Origin: Actinomycetota bacterium
Lineage (GTDB): Bacteria; Actinomycetota; Acidimicrobiia; Acidimicrobiales; SZUA-35
DNA length: 11,178 bases
Assembly: GCA_027730885.1 (NCBI GenBank)
Contig: JAQCHM010000065.1
Coordinates: 1 to 11,178, forward strand
Direction of reading: 5' to 3'
The notes below the pieces were generated by a model, which saw only the letters and a program-made list of their open reading frames with translations, ran no database searches and was not told the DNA's origin. Position 1 is the stretch's first letter; every line of letters begins with the position of its first letter. Shown in pieces: positions 6,398 through 11,178 of the stretch. The translations under genes and the position numbers were made by a program.

Positions 6398-7591
6398 GTG
6401 GAAGACGCCGTCATCATCGACGCAGTCCGGACTCCCATGGGGAAGAGGAACGGCAGCTTGTCCGGCTGGCACCCGGCCGATCTGGCCGCCGAGGTGCTGA
6501 AGGCCCTGGCAGACCGCAACGGTCTCGACCCGGCGACCATTGACGACGTCATCATGGGTTGCGTCATGCAGGTCGGCGCTCAGGCACTGAACGTGGGTCG
6601 AAACGCCGTGCTCACCGCCGGATGGCCCGAGTCCGTCCCCGCCACCACCATCGACCGACAGTGCGGATCGTCGCAACAGTCGGCTCATTTCGCGGCTCAG
6701 GGCGTGATGGCGGGGGCCTACGACATCGTCGTCGCCGCGGGGGTCGAGGTCATGAGCCTCGTTCCGATGGGCGCCACGGTGCTCGATTCGGTCCTCGGGG
6801 AGCCGTTCACCGGGAGCATGAAGCAGCGCTACGCCGAGGACGGCGGTCTGGTGCCCCAAGGCATCGGGGCCGAGATGATCAGCGACCGTTGGCAGCTCAG
6901 CCGTGAAGCCCTTGACGCCTTCGCCCTGCAGAGCCAAAAGCGCGCCGCCCGCGCCCGGGACGAGGGGCGTTTCGATGCTGAGATCGTTCCCGTCGCCGAG
7001 AAGATCTTGGATCGCGAGAACCACCGGATCGTCGTCAGCGGCGAAACGGTACGAACCGATGGCGGAATCCGCGAAAGTACGATCGAGAGTCTCGCCGCGC
7101 TGAAGCCGGCGTTCGTCGCAGACGGGAAGGTCACAGCAGGGAACTCGTCCCAGATCACCGACGGCGCATCGGCCGTGCTCATCATGAGCGCGAGCAAAGC
7201 CCGTGAACTCGGTCTCCGGGCTCGGGCCCGCTTCCATTCCTTCGCGGTGGCCGGGGTCGACCCGGTCACCATGCTCACCGGGCCGATTCCTGCGACCAGC
7301 AAGGTGCTCGCCCGCGCCGGGTTGACGATCGACGACATCGATGTCTTCGAGGTCAACGAGGCCTTCGCCTCCGTCGTGCTGGCCTGGGCGCAGGAGCACC
7401 ATCCCGACATGGAACGGGTGAACCCCAACGGGGGAGCCATTGCCCTCGGGCATCCGCTCGGATGTTCGGGAACAAGGCTGCTCACCACGATGCTCCACGA
7501 GCTCGAACGCGACGGCGGACGCTTCGGCCTCCAGACCATGTGTGAGGGCGGCGGCATGGCCAACGCAACCATCATCGAACGACTCGCCTGA
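6398..7591 (+). CDS. Acetyl-CoA C-acyltransferase (thiolase)
   Basis: A 397-residue thiolase, the usual length of the family, with every catalytic element in place. The nucleophile is C89 in DRQCGSSQQ, followed by NEAF (N320), GHPLGCSG (H352) and the second catalytic cysteine C382 in MCEGGGMAN. It should catalyse CoA-dependent cleavage of 3-ketoacyl-CoA (beta-oxidation) or the reverse Claisen condensation. The DRQCGSSQQ form is typical of FadA-like acyl-CoA acetyltransferases of lipid or sterol side-chain degradation in actinobacteria; chain-length preference cannot be read. GTG 6398 is chosen because of GAGAGGG five bases upstream and because MEDAVIIDAVRTP begins the conserved domain; a longer frame from 6356 lacks a sensible initiation signal. 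It is followed 13 bases later by a small membrane protein gene, probably cotranscribed. The crotonase gene lies nearby but upstream of the intervening lipoprotein gene. Confidence 0.93.
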   Translation: MEDAVIIDAVRTPMGKRNGSLSGWHPADLAAEVLKALADRNGLDPATIDDVIMGCVMQVGAQALNVGRNAVLTAGWPESVPATTIDRQCGSSQQSAHFAAQGVMAGAYDIVVAAGVEVMSLVPMGATVLDSVLGEPFTGSMKQRYAEDGGLVPQGIGAEMISDRWQLSREALDAFALQSQKRAARARDEGRFDAEIVPVAEKILDRENHRIVVSGETVRTDGGIRESTIESLAALKPAFVADGKVTAGNSSQITDGASAVLIMSASKARELGLRARARFHSFAVAGVDPVTMLTGPIPATSKVLARAGLTIDDIDVFEVNEAFASVVLAWAQEHHPDMERVNPNGGAIALGHPLGCSGTRLLTTMLHELERDGGRFGLQTMCEGGGMANATIIERLA

Positions 7592-7604
7592 CAAGGACAA
7601 TCCG

Positions 7605-8030
7605 ATGAACGACTTCACCCCAACCACGGACTTTCCCGAGGTCATCGACCAGGACACCCGGGCCATCGCCTCCGGGGCCAAACAGCGAGACGAGCGAATT
7701 CAGAGCCGCCGACGCACCGTTCTGGCGGCCGTCTCGGTCCTCGCAGTGGTCGCCCTGATTGCCGCAGCCTACCCCTGGCCGCGGGTGCTGATCGCCGTCG
7801 CCGTCGCCTACCTGGTGCTCCGCGTCGGATTCACCATTCTTGGATCGTTCGCCCGTCCCATTCCCGCGCCTCCCCCAGCCGGCGAACTCCGGCGAGTGAA
7901 GCTCACCTATCGTTGCTCCAGCTGTGGGACCGAGCTACGCATGACCCTGGCCAACGACGAGGTTCCCCAGGCTCCCCGTCACTGCGCCGACGAGATGGAG
8001 CTGACCACCGCCATAGAGGACGTGCTGTAA
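7605..8030 (+). CDS. Small membrane protein with zinc-ribbon-like C-terminus
   Basis: A 141-residue protein starting at ATG 7605, seven bases after an AAGGA Shine-Dalgarno (7593-7597). The acidic N-terminus (1-36) ends in a basic RIQSRRR patch. It is followed by two close hydrophobic segments (about 38-56 and 59-82) that form a hairpin across the membrane. The C-terminal cytosolic part has CSSCG (C104, C107) and PRHC (H126, C127), spaced like a rubredoxin or zinc-ribbon knuckle pair. It may bind a metal ion. I do not recognise a named family; no enzyme active site is visible. The 13-base gap after the thiolase stop suggests one transcript, but no functional link is evident. The gene converges on crgA. 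Confidence 0.75.
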   Translation: MNDFTPTTDFPEVIDQDTRAIASGAKQRDERIQSRRRTVLAAVSVLAVVALIAAAYPWPRVLIAVAVAYLVLRVGFTILGSFARPIPAPPPAGELRRVKLTYRCSSCGTELRMTLANDEVPQAPRHCADEMELTTAIEDVL

Positions 8031-8036
8031 CCCAAA

Positions 8037-8084
8037 TCAGCGATACTGGGGTTCAGCGATACTGGGGCTCAGCGATACTGGGTG
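8037..8084. repeat. Three tandem copies of a 16-bp unit spanning the crgA stop
   Basis: Units at 8037-8052, 8053-8068 and 8069-8084 share TCAGCGATACTGGG and differ only in the last two bases. Unit three is the end of crgA itself: read on the minus strand it encodes TQYR and the TGA stop. The other two copies lie beyond the stop and repeat the codons for QYR plus TGA, but out of frame with each other, because 16 is not a multiple of three. The array fills nearly the whole 38-base gap between the converging genes. It has no dyad symmetry, so it is not a hairpin terminator. Replication slippage after a short duplication is the simplest origin. Confidence 0.9.
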
Positions 8085-8359
8085 GCCGTGATGATGCCGG
8101 CCAGGACGGAGGCCAGGCCGCCCAGCAGGTACCAGTTGGACGCCGCGCCCGGGAGGACTTCCAGGTAGTTCAAGAGGATGGCGAGCACGCCGACGGCGAA
8201 GAAGACCAGCATCATGGCGGGTACCCAACGAGGCGACGGCCCTCGGAACTGTTGCTGCTGCTTCGCACGGGCGATCGCGGCACCCTCGGGCCCTGCGGGC
8301 GGGGTCGAGGTGGTTCCCTTGGGGGTTACCCGGCTCTTGCTCTTGTCGTGACGTGCCAT
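8069..8359 (-). CDS. crgA: Cell division protein CrgA
   Basis: A 96-residue protein with the CrgA (UPF0233) layout. It has a basic, flexible cytosolic N-terminus with a KSKSR start and a QQQQ run, then PSPRWVP, a first membrane helix (about 48-66), a short outer loop containing NYLEVLPG and SNW, and a second membrane helix (about 76-92). CrgA is an actinobacterial membrane protein that recruits or restrains division proteins at the septum (FtsZ/FtsI interaction in mycobacteria and Streptomyces). Its place beside pabA and pknB matches the conserved actinobacterial order, which strengthens the call. ATG 8359 lacks a Shine-Dalgarno. Upstream, TATTAC or the overlapping TACGCT could be the -10. 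The C-terminal codons are duplicated just past the stop as a tandem repeat. Confidence 0.92.
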   Translation of the reverse strand: MARHDKSKSRVTPKGTTSTPPAGPEGAAIARAKQQQQFRGPSPRWVPAMMLVFFAVGVLAILLNYLEVLPGAASNWYLLGGLASVLAGIITATQYR

Positions 8360-8369
8360 AGCGGGAGCC

Positions 8370-8378
8370 AGCGTAATA
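8370..8378 (-). promoter_or_regulatory. Putative -10 for crgA
   Basis: On the minus strand TATTACGCT contains TATTAC (8373-8378) and TACGCT (8370-8375). The latter fits TANNNT and ends ten bases before ATG 8359. No Shine-Dalgarno is present. The divergent crgA and pabA starts are only 58 bases apart, so the two promoters must overlap or lie back to back. Confidence 0.35.
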
Positions 8379-8405
8379 CCCCACGGACCCGTCGGTGCAC
8401 ACCAC

Positions 8406-8411
8406 TAGGCT
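8406..8411 (+). promoter_or_regulatory. Putative -10 for pabA, leaderless
   Basis: TAGGCT fits TANNNT and ends six bases before GTG 8418. No Shine-Dalgarno precedes the start, so translation from a leaderless or nearly leaderless mRNA is likely. No TTG-type -35 is evident at 17-18 bases. Confidence 0.45.
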
Positions 8412-8417
8412 TCGCGA

Positions 8418-9017
8418 GTGGCACTTCCGGACCCGGCCCCCACTCCGCGCATCCTCGTCATCGACAACTTCGACTCGTTCGTGTACATCCTGGTCCAGTA
8501 CCTGGGTGAGCTCGGAGCCGAGCCGATCGTGGTCCGCAACAACGTCTACGGCGTCGACGAGTTGGTCGCCATGGAGCCGGCCGGCGTGCTCATCTCGCCG
8601 GGGCCGGGAACTCCCGACGACGCCGGCTGCTCTCTCGAGGCCATTCGGCGCTTCGCCGGCGTGTGCCCCGTCTTCGGCGTGTGCCTCGGCCATCAGGCCA
8701 TCGGGCAGGTCTACGGGGGCGACGTCGTCCGAGCTCCCGAACTCATGCACGGCAAGACGTCCATCGTCCGCCACCACGACACCGGCCTGTTCGCTGGTCT
8801 TCCCAACCCCATCGAGGCGACCCGGTACCACTCACTCATCGTGCAGCGCTACACCATCGGGAACGACCTCGAGATCACCGCCGAGACCGACGACGGCCTC
8901 GTCATGGGGATCCGTCACCGGACGTTCGACGTAGAAGGGGTGCAATTCCATCCCGAATCAGTGCTCACGATGGCCGGCAAGGATCTCGTCGCCAACTTCC
9001 TGAACCGCTGCCGCTGA
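8418..9017 (+). CDS. pabA: Glutamine amidotransferase, PabA/TrpG type
   Basis: A 199-residue class I glutamine amidotransferase. The N-terminus RILVIDNFDSFVYILVQYLG and VLISPGPGTPDDAG are standard for the anthranilate/aminodeoxychorismate synthase small subunit. The triad is complete: C89 in GVCLGHQAIG, and H178 and E180 in VQFHPESV. It should release ammonia from glutamine for a partner chorismate enzyme (PabB or TrpE), giving aminodeoxychorismate for folate or anthranilate for tryptophan. No partner gene is in the window, so the choice of pathway is open and dual use is possible. The position between crgA and pknB, on the strand opposite to both, is the same as in mycobacteria (trpG/Rv0013). 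GTG 8418 is taken because the leaderless -10 lies just upstream. The stop lies seven bases from the converging pknB stop. Confidence 0.92.
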   Translation: MALPDPAPTPRILVIDNFDSFVYILVQYLGELGAEPIVVRNNVYGVDELVAMEPAGVLISPGPGTPDDAGCSLEAIRRFAGVCPVFGVCLGHQAIGQVYGGDVVRAPELMHGKTSIVRHHDTGLFAGLPNPIEATRYHSLIVQRYTIGNDLEITAETDDGLVMGIRHRTFDVEGVQFHPESVLTMAGKDLVANFLNRCR

Positions 9018-9024
9018 TCTCCCG

Positions 9025-11013
9025 TTACTCGCCGGTCGTCGGCGGCGAGTGGGTGGTGGTCGTCGGTGCCGTGGTGGAGGTCGTCGTGGCCGCAACCTCT
9101 CGGCCGACCCTGATGATCACTTCGGCTCCCTTCTCCAGCTTCGTGTTGGCCGCAGGGTCCTGAGCCGTCACCTTCCCGTCATCGTCGGAGCCGAAGGGAA
9201 CGTCGACGAACTCGACCCTAGGGGTGAACCCGCGGTTGATGATGGCCTGCTCGGCCGCGGCCTGGGTCAGGCCCACCACCGGGGGAACCAACGCAGTTTC
9301 CGGACCATCGGAGACGTAGAGGGTGATCTGGCGGTCCCTCGACACCGCCGTCCCGGCCTCCGGATCACTTCGGATGACCAGACCCTTGGTGACCGTTGCC
9401 GAGGGCTCGGGGACGACGAGGGGGTTCGGTAACGTGCGCTGCCCAAGCAGATTGCTGGCTTCCTGCACCGTGAGACCCGCCAACTGGGGCACCTCGATCT
9501 CGGCCGGGCCGGTCGAGATGGTCAACGTGATCAGCGCCTCAGGGTTGACCTCGCCGGGCAACGGGTTCATGGAGATGACCGTGCCTTCGGGCACGAGGTC
9601 GTCGGCCTCGCGCTTGTAGTCGATACGCAGGCCGAGTGCAGTGAGGATGCTGGTCGCCTCCTCCTCGGTCAGACCTCGGACTTCGGTCAGGGTCACGGTC
9701 TCGGCAGCCTGGCTGACCTTGATCGTGACGGTCGAGTCCTCGAGGGCCTCCTCACTCTGCTCCGGGCTCTGCTCGAAGACCTCGTCGACCGGCACGTCCG
9801 GCTTGAGTTCGTACACCGCGTTGGGAACGAAGCCGGCCTCACGCAACAGCCGCTCGGCGCTCTCCTTGGTCTCGCCCACGACGTTGGGGACCGGGATCGT
9901 CGCGCCGGCCAGCTGTTGGTCCTCGGCGCCGACCTGGTTGTAGACGTAGTAGAACAACCCCCCCAGCAGAACGATGAGGCCGGCGAGGGCGACGAGGAAC
10001 ATGCCGTTGTGGCGGGGCGGTTCGTAGTAATCCTCCTCGACCAAACCGACCTCGGCCGCTGTGACCGCCAGCATGGCGCGGGTCTGATCGATTTCGGCTC
10101 TCGTCGCGGTTGTGGGCGCGGCGCCTGCCATCGGCGCCACCACGCCGGCGCCTGGCCGGTTGACGCCCTGCAAGGGTTGACCCTCGCGGAATCGGCGAAG
10201 CTCCGAGCGCAGTTCTTCCGCCGAGGGATAGCGGTCGTCGGGGTTCTTCGCCAGCAGACGGGCGATGATGGCTTCGAGCGCCTGCGGCAGCGCTGGGTTC
10301 AGTGACGTCGGACGCGGCGGGGCTTCTTGCACGTGCTTGTAGGCGATGGCAACGGGTGAATCGCCGACGAAGGGCGGTCGACCAGTGACCATCTCGAACA
10401 GCACGACGCCGAGCGAGTAGAGATCGCTGCGCGGGTCGACCGTCTTGCCCTGGGCCTGTTCGGGAGAGAAGTAGGTGGCAGTGCCCATGACCGAGCCCGT
10501 CTGGGTGAGTTCATCGCCCCCGCCGAAGGCCCGAGCGATGCCGAAGTCGGTGACCTTCACCTGGCCCGCTTGATTGACCAGGATGTTGCCACCCTTCACG
10601 TCTCGGTGCACGACGCCGTTCCGATGAGCAAAGCCCAGCGCCGCAGCAACGTCGGTGGCGACCTCGGCTGCCCGGTCGGGATGGAGCGTGCCCTCGCTGC
10701 GGACGATCTCGGCGAGACTCCGGCCTTCCACGTACTCCATGACGATGAAGTACGTGTTGTCGTGTTCGCCCCAGTCGTAGACCGCGACGATGCTGGGATG
10801 ATTCAGGTTGGCAGCAGCCTGGGCTTCACGGCGGAAGCGCTCGACGAAAGCCGGCTCCGAGGCGAACTGCGGGAACAGGACCTTGATGGCGACCGGCCGA
10901 TCGAGCAGTTGGTCGTGGGCGAGGAAGACATCGGCCATCCCGCCGCGCGCCAGCCGACGATGCAGCTCGTATCGGCCGTTGAGAATCGGGCGGGGGGTGG
11001 TGGCGTCAGTCAC
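9025..11013 (-). CDS. pknB: Ser/Thr protein kinase PknB with four PASTA domains
   Basis: A 662-residue membrane receptor kinase. The kinase domain (about 15-275) is complete: a glycine-rich loop (LARGGMADVF), K44 in VAIK, HRDVKGGN (D138, N143) and DFG (156-158). In the activation loop, TQT (T170, T172) matches the autophosphorylated pair of mycobacterial PknB and is followed by GTATYFSPEQA. A juxtamembrane linker (about 285-335) leads to a single membrane helix (about 338-357). Outside lie four PASTA repeats (about 372-436, 440-502, 505-570, 574-637), each opening with a V-P/G-L-T type turn, that would bind peptidoglycan fragments or lipid II. A Thr/Pro-rich tail (640-662) ends the protein. 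The kinase regulates cell-wall synthesis and division; PbpA and CrgA genes are neighbours. GTG 11013 has no Shine-Dalgarno but has TAACCT nine bases upstream. No PknA-like kinase gene lies between it and pbpA. Confidence 0.96.
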   Translation of the reverse strand: MTDATTPRPILNGRYELHRRLARGGMADVFLAHDQLLDRPVAIKVLFPQFASEPAFVERFRREAQAAANLNHPSIVAVYDWGEHDNTYFIVMEYVEGRSLAEIVRSEGTLHPDRAAEVATDVAAALGFAHRNGVVHRDVKGGNILVNQAGQVKVTDFGIARAFGGGDELTQTGSVMGTATYFSPEQAQGKTVDPRSDLYSLGVVLFEMVTGRPPFVGDSPVAIAYKHVQEAPPRPTSLNPALPQALEAIIARLLAKNPDDRYPSAEELRSELRRFREGQPLQGVNRPGAGVVAPMAGAAPTTATRAEIDQTRAMLAVTAAEVGLVEEDYYEPPRHNGMFLVALAGLIVLLGGLFYYVYNQVGAEDQQLAGATIPVPNVVGETKESAERLLREAGFVPNAVYELKPDVPVDEVFEQSPEQSEEALEDSTVTIKVSQAAETVTLTEVRGLTEEEATSILTALGLRIDYKREADDLVPEGTVISMNPLPGEVNPEALITLTISTGPAEIEVPQLAGLTVQEASNLLGQRTLPNPLVVPEPSATVTKGLVIRSDPEAGTAVSRDRQITLYVSDGPETALVPPVVGLTQAAAEQAIINRGFTPRVEFVDVPFGSDDDGKVTAQDPAANTKLEKGAEVIIRVGREVAATTTSTTAPTTTTHSPPTTGE
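9027..9050. terminator. Possible hairpin terminator for pabA
   Basis: ACTCGCCG (9027-9034) and CGGCGAGT (9043-9050) are perfect eight-base arms around an eight-base loop. The hairpin begins nine bases after the pabA stop and overlaps the last codons of pknB on the other strand. It has no T-run, as is common for GC-rich actinobacterial terminators. Because it also encodes the pknB C-terminus, the symmetry might partly be codon chance. Confidence 0.4.
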
Positions 11014-11022
11014 GGCAGTGCA

Positions 11023-11028
11023 AGGTTA
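11023..11028 (-). promoter_or_regulatory. Putative -10 for pknB
   Basis: TAACCT on the minus strand fits TANNNT and ends nine bases before GTG 11013, with no Shine-Dalgarno. It would let pknB be transcribed separately from pbpA even though the two genes are only 68 bases apart. No convincing -35 is seen. Confidence 0.4.
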
Positions 11029-11081
11029 GTGAGATCGAGCACGGCTCTGGTGGTCGGCGGACAATTCAGATTCCATTCGGG

Positions 11082-11178
11082 TCAGTCCTCCTGCGATCGG
11101 GCGTACGTCTCGATGAGCGCCCGGACGATCGGGCCGGCCGCTCGACCGCCCGTCTGGCCGGCCGAGCCTTCGACCCCC
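11082..11178 (-). CDS. pbpA: Penicillin-binding protein (PbpA type), C-terminal end (partial)
   Basis: The last 32 codons of a gene that begins beyond the right edge. The minus strand reads TGGRAAGPIVRALIE, then TYARSQED and TGA (11082-11084). TGG followed by AAP/AGPI and an IxR-type helix is the usual ending of the transpeptidase domain of class B penicillin-binding proteins. The place just upstream of pknB matches the actinobacterial rodA-pbpA-pknA-pknB order, here without pknA. The protein would cross-link peptidoglycan outside the membrane. The identification relies mostly on context plus this short tail. Confidence 0.7.
   Translation of the reverse strand, partial: GVEGSAGQTGGRAAGPIVRALIETYARSQED

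Noticed and set aside
6098..7681. A 527-residue open frame on the minus strand
   Set aside because: Antisense to the thiolase with all catalytic residues; the His/Gly/Asp-rich translation is typical of a shadow frame.
8037..8084. The 16-bp repeats as a CRISPR array or iteron origin
   Set aside because: The units are directly adjacent with no spacers, number only three, and derive from the crgA coding end.

Overview
The window is GC-rich, gene-dense, double-stranded-packed DNA from an actinobacterium. The clearest marker is the right end. There, on the minus strand, the last codons of a pbpA-type penicillin-binding protein precede a PASTA-domain Ser/Thr kinase (pknB). Beside them lie pabA/trpG on the plus strand and crgA on the minus strand. 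This is the strand arrangement known from the mycobacterial dnaA-proximal region (crgA, trpG, pknB, pknA, pbpA), but with no pknA between pbpA and pknB and no extra gene between crgA and pabA. The class could be Acidimicrobiia or a relative, judged from overall gene style only; the sequence alone does not prove it.

Layout, left to right. Bases 2-103 are the C-terminal end of chorismate synthase (aroC, +). They are followed by a 50-base nested palindrome (120-169), then an AbiEi-like/DUF559 protein (290-1304, +) whose reading frame is broken once near 1199. Convergent to it is a PAC2-family protein (1334-2236, -). Divergent from that is a metallo-beta-lactamase-fold hydrolase (2280-3191, +), which runs into a ThDP-dependent acetolactate synthase/2-hydroxyacyl-CoA lyase-like enzyme (3217-4863, -). 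That enzyme is divergent from a crotonase-family protein (4941-5744, +), whose stop codon abuts the stop of a small lipoprotein (5745-6227, -). Next comes a two-gene plus-strand operon: an acetyl-CoA acyltransferase (6398-7591) and a small membrane protein with a zinc-ribbon-like tail (7605-8030). A three-copy 16-bp tandem repeat separates this operon from crgA (8069-8359, -). Then come pabA (8418-9017, +), pknB (9025-11013, -) and the end of pbpA (11082-11178, -).

How the genes work together. The middle block (ThDP lyase-like, crotonase, thiolase) looks like acyl-CoA metabolism: C-C cleavage or formation at the 2-position, hydration or isomerisation, and thiolysis. The genes are not in one operon, so a joint pathway is inference. 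The right block belongs to cell-wall growth and septation (PbpA, PknB, CrgA), with pabA as the conserved folate/tryptophan-linked passenger.

Regulation. Several genes (MBL hydrolase, crotonase, lipoprotein, pabA, probably pknB and crgA) have a TANNNT -10-like hexamer 6-10 bases before the start codon and no Shine-Dalgarno sequence, which suggests leaderless transcripts. By contrast the AbiEi-like gene, the PAC2 gene, the thiolase and the zinc-ribbon gene have recognisable Shine-Dalgarno sequences. I see no CRISPR array, insertion sequence, tRNA or rRNA. I found no convincing new multi-gene system. The most curious items are the palindrome beside the frameshifted AbiEi-like gene, the crgA-tail tandem repeat, and a crotonase lacking both classical glutamates.
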